Shown here one piece after another: positions 1-7,175 of a stretch of 44,965 nucleotides of DNA. The notes below the pieces were generated by a model. The model did no database searches and was not told the origin of the DNA. It worked only from the letters and a program-made list of their open reading frames with translations. The stretch is from a virus: positions 1 through 44,965 of IMG/VR virus record IMGVR_UViG_3300043445_000096; one strand, given 5' to 3'. The number at the start of each line of letters is the position of its first letter. The first letter of the stretch is position 1. The position numbers and the translations under genes are program-made.

Positions 1-3
1 GGA

Positions 4-29
4 CACGGGGTCCACGGGGTTTCACGGGG
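4..29 (+). repeat. Left-end terminal inverted repeat (CACGGGG array)
   Basis: Three CACGGGG units stand at 9-10 bp spacing. The 26-bp block matches the reverse complement of 39,422-39,447 at 25 of 26 positions. By position it is the left prophage terminus, where MuA-type transposases cut and join. Confidence 0.8.
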
Positions 30-141
30 GTGGCGGAGGGTATCGGGTTGGGTTGCCGCGCGAAGCGCAATGGGACGTGATGCCTGCGGCGCTTGGCAGC
101 GAAGCCATTGGTGACCTTGGTGTTTGTGGGGTGGTGATCGG

Positions 142-320
142 TTTGATACCGGGAAGGCGATTGATACCAGGGGCGATGGCGGCCCGGGAAGCTAGGAAAT
201 CCGCGGCGAGTGGGGCGGCGGGGGCGGCGGGAGGTGTGGCGGGAGGTTTGATACCGACTGCGCAGAAATGAGCGATCGGGCGCCGCATTTTGCACATGCT
301 TTGATACCAGATTGATCAAA
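142..320 (+). promoter_or_regulatory. Left-end transposase-site cluster (TTTGATACC repeats)
   Basis: TTTGATACC occurs at 142-150, 247-255 and 300-308, with a variant ATTGATACC at 160-168. ATTGATCAAA follows at 311-320. The same words occur inverted near the right end. Direct repeats just inside a phage terminus are the expected form of MuA binding sites (attL). Assignment to the transposase rather than another protein is inferred from position and orientation. No gene is supported in 1-315. Confidence 0.7.
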
Positions 321-672
321 GGACCGACTGGCCATCCGCCTGCAGGGCGACCGCCCGGCTGAAGGCGTTGACCCGACAGGTGGCGAGGCCGACGCGAATC
401 CCGTCAGCGCGCACCACACTATCGGCGCCGGACCAGATGAACAGCATGTTCGGCCAGGCTGTGGTCCCGCCCTGAACGCGCGGCACCTCGGTCTCGGCCC
501 CGTAGGCGTGTCGCCAAGCCTCCGCACAGCGCTGGAAGCTGCCCCGCTCTGTCAGGTTGCCGTCCTTGTCGACAGCGTTACCGCCGAGAAGATCGCAGGC
601 GGCCAGTAACGGGATCATGGTGAGCAGCGCTGTGACGCAGCGCCGAGGCGTGGAGCGATCGGCAACGACCAT
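316..672 (-). CDS. Small predicted lipoprotein (possible moron)
   Basis: This 118-aa protein has a basic N-terminus, a hydrophobic stretch and a lipobox-like LAAC at residues 23-26, so it is probably exported and lipid-anchored at Cys26. The start at 672 is supported by a strong AGGAGG ribosome site 8-9 bases upstream. The rest resembles no family I can name; it has two further cysteines that could pair in the periplasm. It lies 11 bp downstream of the membrane-protein gene 684-965 and is transcribed with it, away from the lytic operon and on the repressor side. That position is typical of genes expressed in the lysogen, such as surface or exclusion functions; this role is inferred. Confidence 0.65.
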   Translation of the reverse strand: MVVADRSTPRRCVTALLTMIPLLAACDLLGGNAVDKDGNLTERGSFQRCAEAWRHAYGAETEVPRVQGGTTAWPNMLFIWSGADSVVRADGIRVGLATCRVNAFSRAVALQADGQSVL

Positions 673-683
673 GACGAGCCCTC

Positions 684-965
684 CTAATCATCCGTCTTCG
701 GCGCGGCTGGTTGTCCAGCAGGCTGCCAGCCGGCCCGGCAGCCGGAGAGTTCCGCCATCACCGCCATCCACCAGAAGACCAGACCGAGCAATAGAAGCAT
801 CGCTGCGGCAGAAAGGCTTAGCCAGACGGGCACAACATCCGCGCCGAGGCCAGGGATGAATGGCAACGCCACAACCCCTAGCGCTGCAAGAACAGCCAGC
901 ACTACGAGCCGCCGAAGTGTCCCGGTCAGGTTCTCCAACTCATTCGACAAGGCCGGTGTCATCAT
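684..965 (-). CDS. Small two-helix membrane protein
   Basis: From the tandem ATGs at 965/962 this gives a 93-aa protein (residues 1-93) with two strongly hydrophobic segments, about residues 20-42 and 48-72, and a short polar tail rich in Gly, Pro and Ala. A GGGGA ribosome site sits just upstream. The frame stays open to an ATG at 1058, but that extension (MDRKRW...) lacks a good ribosome site and looks like leader. The region upstream, 966-1060, is visibly richer in A+T than its surroundings and may hold a promoter. The gene ends 11 bp before the lipoprotein gene. Function unknown; it could be a superinfection-exclusion or holin-like protein, but nothing in the sequence decides this. Confidence 0.6.
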   Translation of the reverse strand: MMTPALSNELENLTGTLRRLVVLAVLAALGVVALPFIPGLGADVVPVWLSLSAAAMLLLLGLVFWWMAVMAELSGCRAGWQPAGQPAAPKTDD

Positions 966-1103
966 CGAAAATCCCCAATTTCTGTTTAGAACAAAACCAA
1001 GTTTGGCTGATTGAATGCAATCATCAGCGTATAGTTTGCACCACCGCTTTCGATCCAAAGATACGACTGCGGACGGCGAAGTCGGAGAGGGACTTAGCAG
1101 CCG

Positions 1104-1838
1104 TCATACACATCCCCCATGCCACACGACCTGACCCACGATACGGAGCTGCTGGGCTTGGCTGGCTGTAAGTTCCTGGCCTCTGTAACGGGGATTGTCG
1201 GATGAGATCAGGACACCGCCGGTGGCGAAGTTGCGCTCGATCCGTTTAACCACAAGCTCTCCATCCATCGACATCACATAGACGGCGAAATCCTTGAACG
1301 CCGTTATGGAGATATCGACCAAAAGCAGGTCGCCGTTGGCGATGGTCGGCTCCATGCTGTCGCCGTTGGCCTCGATCAGGATGAGGTCCTCCGGGTTCCG
1401 GCGCAGCGTCCGGCGAACCCACTGCGCCTTGAAGGCCAAATGGTCCACCACCTGCTCGCTGGTGACCACGGCCCCGCCACCGGCAGCAGCGCGGACTTCG
1501 TATCGGGGCAGCAGCACGAACTCTGGTCCAATTGCGGCCAACCCATCTTTTGCCGGAGGCGCGGCGCCCGATGCACGCTCACCTCCGGCGACCCAGTTGA
1601 GGTCGACGCCGATGGCAATAAGCGGCGCAAGGCTATCCAAGGAGGGACTGCGGTGGCCGGCCTCATAGGTACTGTACGTCCTGAGACCGACGCCCATCTG
1701 GTGCGCAAATTCCCGCTGCGTCAGCCCGAGTCGGCCCCTTTCTTCAGCCAGCCGCTCCGCGATCACGCCCTTTCGTTCGTCACTCGCTGACGAACGAAAG
1801 GGCGCTATGGGCTTTTTTGCACCTTCGTTCGTGCGCAT
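1104..1838 (-). CDS. Phage repressor, XRE HTH plus S24 (LexA-like) peptidase
   Basis: This 244-aa protein has an XRE-type helix-turn-helix at about residues 24-80 (motif LTQREFAHQMGVGLRTYSTYE) and a C-terminal S24/LexA-like domain. Visible hallmarks are a likely self-cleavage Ala-Gly at 119-120, the catalytic Ser161 in GDSMEPT and Lys198 in VVKR. Proteins of this type repress lytic promoters and cleave themselves when stimulated by RecA filaments. Prophage induction by DNA damage is therefore likely, unlike the classic Mu c repressor. The start at 1838 is chosen for the GGGGG ribosome site 5 bases upstream; ATGs at 1850 and 1868 are alternatives. It is divergent from the Ner-like gene. Its 5' coding part contains a striking inverted repeat (1766-1804). 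Confidence 0.9.
   Translation of the reverse strand: MRTNEGAKKPIAPFRSSASDERKGVIAERLAEERGRLGLTQREFAHQMGVGLRTYSTYEAGHRSPSLDSLAPLIAIGVDLNWVAGGERASGAAPPAKDGLAAIGPEFVLLPRYEVRAAAGGGAVVTSEQVVDHLAFKAQWVRRTLRRNPEDLILIEANGDSMEPTIANGDLLLVDISITAFKDFAVYVMSMDGELVVKRIERNFATGGVLISSDNPRYRGQELTASQAQQLRIVGQVVWHGGCV
1766..1833. promoter_or_regulatory. Inverted repeat and third half-site, putative repressor operator
   Basis: Perfect 16-bp arms at 1766-1781 and 1789-1804 flank a 7-bp centre (core CTTTCGTTCGTC / GACGAACGAAAG). A third half-site, CCTTCGTTCGTG, lies at 1822-1833. All of it falls inside the first codons of the repressor gene. It could be an autoregulatory operator, or a hairpin in the repressor mRNA. 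On the plus strand a T6 run follows at 1813-1818, but 8 bases after the stem, so it is a poor terminator. Confidence 0.55.
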
Positions 1839-1929
1839 TTTTACCCCCATAATCAACGGGTTAGGCATTTTTCAGCATTTTTCTGGGGCGCACTGCGCAC
1901 ATTTGACGAGCGAAGCGCGGCTATGTGCT

Positions 1930-1959
1930 TTGACACATGCGCACAAATGAGCGTAGTCT
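1930..1959 (+). promoter_or_regulatory. Predicted early lytic promoter
   Basis: TTGACA at 1930-1935, an 18-bp spacer and TAGTCT at 1954-1959 form a sigma70-like promoter pointing to the Ner-like gene at 1993. TGCGCACAAATG overlaps the spacer and a related TGCGCACATTTG lies at 1894-1905, so these are candidate operators for the repressor or Ner. 1869-1992 is the divergent control region of the phage. Confidence 0.55.
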
Positions 1960-1992
1960 ATTGTCATTGCACAGTTAGACAGTCGGGACGCC

Positions 1993-2343
1993 ATGCAACC
2001 CTCCCCCTTCGAGACCAGCCCCGATGATCCGCGGCTGGACGCCATTCCCACAGACCCGCGGGTCCGTCACATCTGGATCAAGGCGGAGCTGGAGTTGGCA
2101 GACTCCAGCTTTTCCAAGATCGCCCGTGAACTGGGTTGCGCGCCGCAGAATGTGCGGGCCGCCATGTTCACCAATCTTCGCCGGCCCCAGGAAGCGGTGG
2201 CGAATGCCCTCGGCCTGCCCGTCCACCGCCTTTTCCCCGAGTGGTTCGATGGGGATGTGCGTGTCCAGCGTGGCCGGAGAATGTGCGAAGACAATAGCGA
2301 AGGCACAATCGGGCGCAATGTCGAAGCTGGTCAGGCGGCCTAG
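1993..2343 (+). CDS. Ner-like early transcription regulator
   Basis: This 116-aa protein has a helix-turn-helix at about residues 28-85. Its pattern resembles the Ner/Nlp family: an N-terminal helix, SKIARELGCAPQNVRAA as the recognition unit, then the VANALGLPVHRLFPEWF ending, which matches the family's 'iA.aLg..p..lWP.ry' signature. In Mu, Ner turns down the early and repressor promoters after induction. Position immediately after the divergent control region and before the transposase genes fits this job. The tail after residue 88 is polar and not part of the domain. It is the first gene of the early operon. Confidence 0.8.
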   Translation: MQPSPFETSPDDPRLDAIPTDPRVRHIWIKAELELADSSFSKIARELGCAPQNVRAAMFTNLRRPQEAVANALGLPVHRLFPEWFDGDVRVQRGRRMCEDNSEGTIGRNVEAGQAA

Positions 2344-2345
2344 AC

Positions 2346-2798
2346 ATGAAGACCGAACGCCGCCTCCCCGCCCTTTCCGCCCCCCGGACCACAACCGATA
2401 CGGGATCAATCAACCCGGACGGAGCAAGCCTCGCGCACGCACGAGGCGGCGATGACGCGCCCGGCATGGGGCACAACATCCTGACGCCTGACCAGGCCGA
2501 CGTGATGCGAGCGAGCATCCGGCGCATCCAGTCCATCCAGCGCCAGATCGATGCGCTGAACCGGGACAAGGCCGCCGTTTATGACGCGCTGCGGAACACC
2601 GAGGTAGACCCGGCCTTGGTCCGGAAGGTGGTCTACCGCCTAGGGCTGTCCGGCGAAGAGATCGACGCCATCGCCCAGCGAGACGCGAAGCTGGCCGCCT
2701 ATTGGAGGGCCGTTGCCGACCTGCGCGAGGACGCGGATGGGGATCAGCCCAGTTCCTCTCCGGATGGGTCCCTGCCGTCGTCGAATGGCCGGGAGTAA
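2346..2798 (+). CDS. GapR-like DUF2312-type DNA-binding protein
   Basis: The protein has 150 aa. After a low-complexity N-terminal part of about 45 residues comes a helical region (48-125) with a long RIQSIQRQIDALNRDKAAVYDAL coiled segment, a 'VRKVVYRLG' turn and a final 'RDAKLAAYWRAV' helix. This is the pattern of DUF2312/GapR, nucleoid proteins that bind overtwisted AT-rich DNA in alphaproteobacteria. Phage copies are common. A role in early transcription or in shaping DNA for transposition is an inference. It starts 3 bp after the Ner-like gene stop, within the same operon. It could instead be an unrelated coiled-coil protein. Confidence 0.6.
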   Translation: MKTERRLPALSAPRTTTDTGSINPDGASLAHARGGDDAPGMGHNILTPDQADVMRASIRRIQSIQRQIDALNRDKAAVYDALRNTEVDPALVRKVVYRLGLSGEEIDAIAQRDAKLAAYWRAVADLREDADGDQPSSSPDGSLPSSNGRE

Positions 2799-2804
2799 CT
2801 GGCC

Positions 2805-3275
2805 ATGGTCCGCCGCCACTGCCCCTCCACCTTCGACCTGCTGAGCTGGGAGCCGCCCTTGGTGGAGCCCCGGTTCGAGCAGGCGCACATCACGAATGCC
2901 GCCCACCTGTATGGTCAGCTGTGCCTGGCGATGAGCCAGGTTCTGCGGGATGCGCAGGCGGCCGGGATGGACCGGGAAGCGGTGGCGGCCGCCATGAGCG
3001 CCTTCCTGGAGGAAGAGTACACGCTGGACCGGCTGAACGCGGACACAGCCCAGAGCAAGACCAGCCACGTCATCAACGCGGTCCGGCTGTTCGCCATGAT
3101 CCGGGCGACACGCGATCCCCGGATCATCCAGATGATCGCCGAGCCGATCGGATACGCGGTCATCGACAGGAAGTGGCTGCCAGCCGTCGAGGCGACAATC
3201 CTGGAGCTGCAGGAAGCGGAAATCGCCGAACGCAAGCGCATTGCCCGCGACAAGGCGCGGAGGGCTATGGGATGA
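2805..3275 (+). CDS. Conserved early protein of unknown function
   Basis: This 156-aa, mostly helical protein has no signal or membrane segment. The N-terminus has a short FDLLSWEPP motif. The C-terminal third is a long charged helix (LELQEAEIAERKRIARDKARRAMG). Its stop overlaps the transposase start by ATGA, so the two are probably translationally coupled. That makes an accessory role in transposition or its control plausible, but I recognise no domain. The 7-bp gap to the GapR-like gene puts it in the same transcript. Confidence 0.75.
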   Translation: MVRRHCPSTFDLLSWEPPLVEPRFEQAHITNAAHLYGQLCLAMSQVLRDAQAAGMDREAVAAAMSAFLEEEYTLDRLNADTAQSKTSHVINAVRLFAMIRATRDPRIIQMIAEPIGYAVIDRKWLPAVEATILELQEAEIAERKRIARDKARRAMG

Positions 3276-5335
3276 GCCCGCCGCCGAAGATGCAGGGCCT
3301 GACGGCCTCCGAGATCGCCACTGCGCTGAACCTTTCGACCCGGGCGGTGGAGTTGCGCGCCCAGAGGGAGAGCTGGGTCTATCGGGACGGCAAGAAGGGC
3401 CGGAACCGCTGCCGGATGTACCTGGTCATGCCGCTGCCCGGCGACGTGAAGGAACTGGTTGTCAATTGGATGGCCAGCCAGGCGGCGGTGGTGATGGACA
3501 GCCAGCCGCCCGCCGTCAACGGGAACACGCCGGGCCTGCCGGCGCCCACCCTACCGGATCTGCCCACCCACCAACTGGCGGACTGGCAGCGGCGCTGCCT
3601 GGAGGCGCGGGCGGCGCTGCTGATGGAGTTGCGGCGGCTGGCGGGGGAGGCGGGCCTGAATGCGGCCGTGGCGGCCATGGTCCGCCATGCGGCGGCAGGG
3701 ACATTGCGGTCCGACCTGCTGGCCCTGGTGCCGGCGGCCAATGCCCGCGGCGGCGCTGCGGGCGGCCGTACCCTGTCCGTCCCCACCCTGAAACGCTGGT
3801 GGGGGGTGTGGAAGAAGGCCGGCTATGACCCGGCGGTGCTGGCCCCGGTGGACGCCAAGCCGGCGCCGGAGATCCCGGCCTGGGGCCCCGCCTTCCTGGC
3901 CCAATACCGGCGGCCCAGCAACCCGTCCGTCACCGATGCGGTGGAGAAGATGACCCTGCCGGCACAGGTCCAGCGGCCGAGTGTGCATCAGGCCCGGCGG
4001 TTCCTGGCCACCCTGTCACCGGTGGACCGGGAGCGGGGGCGGCGCAGCCCCCAGGCCCTGCGGGCGCTGCGGCCTTTTGTACGGCGGACCACCGACCACC
4101 TGGAGCCGCTGGACGTGATCACGGCCGATGGCCACACGGCCAAGTTCGACGTGGCCCACCCCATCCATGGCCGCCCCTTCCGGCCGGAGATCACCGTGGT
4201 GATCGACGTGGCGACGCGGCGGGCCATCGGCTGGTCGGTGGGGTACGCCGAATCGACCTGGACCGTCATGGATGCCTATGGCCACGCCTATCGCAGCACC
4301 GGCAAGGCCGCCATCGCCTATACCGACAACGGGTCGGGGTTCGTGAACCAGATCAATGCCGGGCCCCTGATCGGCCTGATGGCACGGCTGGGCACCACCC
4401 ATGAAACCGGGCGCCCTGGCAACCCCCAGGGCCGCGGCCTGATCGAGCGCAGCTGGCAGAAGCTGTTCATCCAGCCGGCCAAGCGGCTGGCGGCGTTCGC
4501 CGGCAAGGACATGGACCGGGATGCCCGCAAGAAGGTGGTGAAGATCACCGAGCGGCATCTGCAGGACCATGGGGCGAGCCCGCTGCTGATGTCCTGGCCT
4601 GAGTTCATCGCCTGGGTCGGGGAGCGGGTGGCCGATTACAACGCCAAGGGCCACCGCGCGCTTGGCGGCAAAAGTCCCGACGCCGCATGGGCGGCGCACG
4701 AGAACCGGGGCTGGGAGCCCATCCGACTGACGGCGGAAGAGGCGGACAGCTTGTTCCGGCCCCACGAGATCCGCACGGCGCAGCGGGCCGAAATCAGCCT
4801 GCACGGGAACCGCTATTTCCACGCTGCCCTGGAACATCACCACGGCCAGCAGGTGCAGGTGGGGTTCGACATCCACGACCCCGCCCGCGTGTGGGTGCGG
4901 ACCATGGACGGCATCCTGATCTGCGTGGCGGAAGCGGACGGCAACGCACGTCCGTATTTCGACAAGGTGGCCATCGACCGAGCCAAGAACCGGCTGAAGC
5001 CGGTGGAACGGAAACGGGCGGAGATCCGGGCCGAGCTGGAGGGCAGCCTGGGCTCAGGCGCGGTGGATGCCGAGTGGACCCCGGCCCCGGAGGAGCTGGC
5101 CGCCGCAGAGGCCCGGCAGCAGCAGCTGGAGGGGCCGCGGCAGGCCCCCGCCGACCCGGATCCGGGGGCACGGCCGGTCTTCGGCGACGACATCGACTGG
5201 GGCGCCTGGGTCCTGGCGAACCCCGGCAAGGCCACGGAATTCGACAAACGCCGCTTCGACACGCTGGCCCGGACCAGCCTGTCATTCCGCCTGGCCCTGG
5301 GCCTGGAGGACGGCGTGGAGCAGAGCGCCGGGTGA
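3272..5335 (+). CDS. MuA-type DDE transposase
   Basis: The 687-aa protein is close to Mu A (663 aa). An N-terminal winged-helix-like DNA-binding part (about 1-60, with ASEIATALNLSTRAVELRAQ) precedes the integrase-core catalytic domain, followed by the beta-barrel-like Mu transposase C-terminal domain (about residues 500-580). The catalytic triad is visible as Asp286 (ITADGH), Asp352 (AYTDNGSG) and Glu392 (GLIERSW). It cuts the phage ends and joins them to target DNA during integration and lytic replicative transposition, helped by MuB. The start at 3272 overlaps the previous stop (ATGA); the open frame extends upstream to 2702 but that part only shadows other genes. Binding sites are probably the end repeats described at both termini. 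Confidence 0.95.
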   Translation: MSPPPKMQGLTASEIATALNLSTRAVELRAQRESWVYRDGKKGRNRCRMYLVMPLPGDVKELVVNWMASQAAVVMDSQPPAVNGNTPGLPAPTLPDLPTHQLADWQRRCLEARAALLMELRRLAGEAGLNAAVAAMVRHAAAGTLRSDLLALVPAANARGGAAGGRTLSVPTLKRWWGVWKKAGYDPAVLAPVDAKPAPEIPAWGPAFLAQYRRPSNPSVTDAVEKMTLPAQVQRPSVHQARRFLATLSPVDRERGRRSPQALRALRPFVRRTTDHLEPLDVITADGHTAKFDVAHPIHGRPFRPEITVVIDVATRRAIGWSVGYAESTWTVMDAYGHAYRSTGKAAIAYTDNGSGFVNQINAGPLIGLMARLGTTHETGRPGNPQGRGLIERSWQKLFIQPAKRLAAFAGKDMDRDARKKVVKITERHLQDHGASPLLMSWPEFIAWVGERVADYNAKGHRALGGKSPDAAWAAHENRGWEPIRLTAEEADSLFRPHEIRTAQRAEISLHGNRYFHAALEHHHGQQVQVGFDIHDPARVWVRTMDGILICVAEADGNARPYFDKVAIDRAKNRLKPVERKRAEIRAELEGSLGSGAVDAEWTPAPEELAAAEARQQQLEGPRQAPADPDPGARPVFGDDIDWGAWVLANPGKATEFDKRRFDTLARTSLSFRLALGLEDGVEQSAG

Positions 5336-5363
5336 GCCCGGCCGAGAGAGAGAGGGTGATCGG

Positions 5364-6086
5364 ATGCGTACAGAGTTTGTGCAGACCAGCGGGGTGAAGA
5401 CGCTGCTGGCCGGGGTGACCAAGGCCCAGCAGCGCGGAGCGCGGGAGGCCGGGTGGATCACGGTCCAGGGCGACCGCGGCGTGGGCAAGACCCGGGCGCT
5501 GCAATGGTGGTCGATGCGGCACCAGGCCGTGTATCTGCGCATGAAGGCCGAATGGACGCCCCGGTGGCTGCTGGAAGAGCTGGCGACGGAGCTGGGGCTG
5601 AGCGTCAACGAACGCAACAAGCAGGCCCTGTTCGGCAAGGTGGTCGCCGCGGTGCGGACCAGCGAAACCATCATCGTCCTGGACGAGGTCGAGCTGGAGA
5701 AGGTGCGCGGGAAGATCCGGCTGCTGGAGATCCTGCGCGATATCAGCGACCTGACCGAAACGGAGGTGATCATCGGCGGCGACAAGGACGGTATCCGCCA
5801 TGTCCTGCGCTACGACCAGTTCGCATCCCGCGTGGCGGTGGCTGTGCAGTTCCCGGCGGTGACGCTGGACGATGCCCGGCTGCTGGCGGAGCGGCTGGCC
5901 GAGGTGAAGATCGCGCCGGAGGTGGTGGCGGAGATCCACCGCCAGTCGGGCGGCTGGCTGCGGGAGGCGAAGAACGCTGTCGCCGAGGTGGAGCGGCTGG
6001 CCCGCATGAACGGGTTGGCGGAGGTGACGCTGGACCATGTTGCCGGCCGGCCGCTGTGCGCGGGCCGCACGGGCAAGGGGAAGTGA
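5364..6086 (+). CDS. MuB-type target-capture AAA+ ATPase
   Basis: This 240-aa ATPase has Walker A GDRGVGKT at residues 36-43 and a Walker B IIVLDE at 103-108. In the Mu family this protein forms ATP-dependent filaments on DNA, delivers target DNA to the MuA transpososome and protects the phage genome from self-insertion. It is shorter than Mu B (312 aa), mainly because the N-terminal helix-turn-helix part is absent; this is common in B3-like relatives. A purine-rich GAGAGAGAGAGGG ribosome site precedes the ATG. It lies 28 bp after the transposase stop and 3 bp before the next gene. Confidence 0.9.
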   Translation: MRTEFVQTSGVKTLLAGVTKAQQRGAREAGWITVQGDRGVGKTRALQWWSMRHQAVYLRMKAEWTPRWLLEELATELGLSVNERNKQALFGKVVAAVRTSETIIVLDEVELEKVRGKIRLLEILRDISDLTETEVIIGGDKDGIRHVLRYDQFASRVAVAVQFPAVTLDDARLLAERLAEVKIAPEVVAEIHRQSGGWLREAKNAVAEVERLARMNGLAEVTLDHVAGRPLCAGRTGKGK

Positions 6087-6089
6087 CCC

Positions 6090-6656
6090 ATGGTCAGCCC
6101 GTCGCGCACCGTCCTTGAGGCCCTGCGGGCCGCCGCCGGACCGATGACGATGGCGGAGATCCGGGAGGTGACCGGTCTGCACAATGACCAGGCCTCCTCC
6201 GCCATGCGCTCGCTCAACACCCACAACCTGGTCCGGAACTGCCGCCTGGGCACGTATGAGGTCACGGAGGAAGGCCGCGCCGCCGCCCTATCCAAGGTCG
6301 GCCAGGGCAAGCCCCTGGCGCCCCACAGCAAGGCCCAGGCCCTGCCCGCCCGGCTGTGGCGGGCGCTGCGGATGGTGCAGGCCTGGTCCACGATCCCGGA
6401 GCTGCTGGAGCTATTGGACCTGCCGCAGACGGAGGTACGGGTGCGGACCGCCCGGCGTTACCTGCGGGCCCTGACCAAGGTCGGGGTAACGGAGGTCAGC
6501 CGCTATCGGTCAGGCGCGCGCGAACTGCGCTACCGGCTGATCCAGGACCCGGGGCCGAAGGTCCCGGTGTACCGGGTACGGGCCAAAGCGGTCTGGGAAC
6601 CCAACAGCGGCCGGACTTTGCCCCTCCCCATCCAGGGAGGCCGCCGTGACGACTGA
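6090..6656 (+). CDS. Winged-helix DNA-binding protein
   Basis: This 188-aa protein contains two winged-helix-like halves. The first (about 5-70) reads MTMAEIREVTGLHNDQASSAM...YEVTEEGR, a MarR/DprA-type pattern. The second (about 88-150) has IPELLELLDL...ARRYLRALTKVG...RELRYRL. It is cytoplasmic and presumably a regulator, or an accessory DNA-binder for transposition. It follows muB by 3 bp and overlaps the next gene by 11 bp. Comparable genes sit after muB in other alphaproteobacterial Mu-like prophages, but I know no assigned function. Confidence 0.7.
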   Translation: MVSPSRTVLEALRAAAGPMTMAEIREVTGLHNDQASSAMRSLNTHNLVRNCRLGTYEVTEEGRAAALSKVGQGKPLAPHSKAQALPARLWRALRMVQAWSTIPELLELLDLPQTEVRVRTARRYLRALTKVGVTEVSRYRSGARELRYRLIQDPGPKVPVYRVRAKAVWEPNSGRTLPLPIQGGRRDD

Positions 6657-6987
6657 TGGGCAGGAAGAGGAATGGATCGCCCTGCTGCGTGACGCTGCCC
6701 GGCGGATGGGCAATGAGGCAGCAGGCAAGGCCATCGGAAAGAGCCGACCCTGGGTAAGCCGGGTGCTGAACGGCACGTATGACAAGGACCCGTCGGCCGG
6801 CGCCGAGGCTGTCTTGCGTGTCTTCAAGAAGGTGAGCTGCCCCTTCTTGGAGGTCGAGCTGTCCGGGGCAGCCTGCCTGACCCACCAGCGCCGGGAGGCC
6901 CCTGCGACGGCGGCCGATGAGGGCTACTGGCACGCACGGGCGTGCCGGGCCTGCCGCGTCGGGGTCGGCAAGGCAGGTGCGCCGTGA
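6646..6987 (+). CDS. Small HTH protein with cysteine-rich tail
   Basis: This 113-aa protein starts with GTG at 6646, supported by GGGAGG six bases upstream. Residues 15-50 form an XRE/LacI-like helix-turn-helix (NEAAGKAIGKSRPWVSRVLNG). The C-terminal half has Cys/His positions (CPFLEVELSGAACLTHQ, then ACRACR) that could hold a zinc ion. This HTH plus 'CPFL...C' arrangement recurs in early regions of Mu-like phages. It probably regulates early or middle transcription (inferred). It overlaps the preceding gene by 11 bp and the following one by GTGA. Confidence 0.72.
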   Translation: MTTDGQEEEWIALLRDAARRMGNEAAGKAIGKSRPWVSRVLNGTYDKDPSAGAEAVLRVFKKVSCPFLEVELSGAACLTHQRREAPATAADEGYWHARACRACRVGVGKAGAP

Positions 6988-7175
6988 CCTTCCGGGCCGA
7001 GAGCGAGATTGAGTTCCGGGCCGCCGACGGCCGCCGCCGGAAGGCAAGGCTCAACGCCTGGGTCGGCCCCCGGGAGGGCCTCTACCGCCTGTTTGTCACC
7101 GATAAGGGCTCCGGCCTGCACCTAACGCTTACCACCCCAGATCCCTCAACCACGCCCACGGAGGTAGTGCCATGA
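6984..7175 (+). CDS. Small hypothetical early protein
   Basis: The predicted product has 63 aa starting from a GTG whose codon overlaps the previous stop (GTGA). The frame is open further upstream (to 6942) but coupling favours 6984. It is predicted mostly beta, with a charged middle (EFRAADGRRRKARLNAWVG). No domain is recognised. It is tightly packed: its stop overlaps the next ATG by 4 bp. Confidence 0.55.
   Translation: MTFRAESEIEFRAADGRRRKARLNAWVGPREGLYRLFVTDKGSGLHLTLTTPDPSTTPTEVVP

Noticed and set aside
53-271. 72-codon frame and minus-strand frames at the left end
   Set aside because: They overlap the TTTGATACC sites and the terminal repeat, lack a ribosome site and show low-complexity Gly/Ala/Pro translation.
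2702-3271. 877-aa version of the transposase starting at 2702
   Set aside because: The extra 190 residues only shadow two real genes in another frame; ATG 3272 with the ATGA overlap gives the normal MuA length.
4794-6224. Long minus-strand frames opposite muA, muB, terminase and tail genes
   Set aside because: GC-rich DNA keeps the opposite strand open. These frames have Arg/Pro/His-rich translations without domains and conflict with recognised genes.
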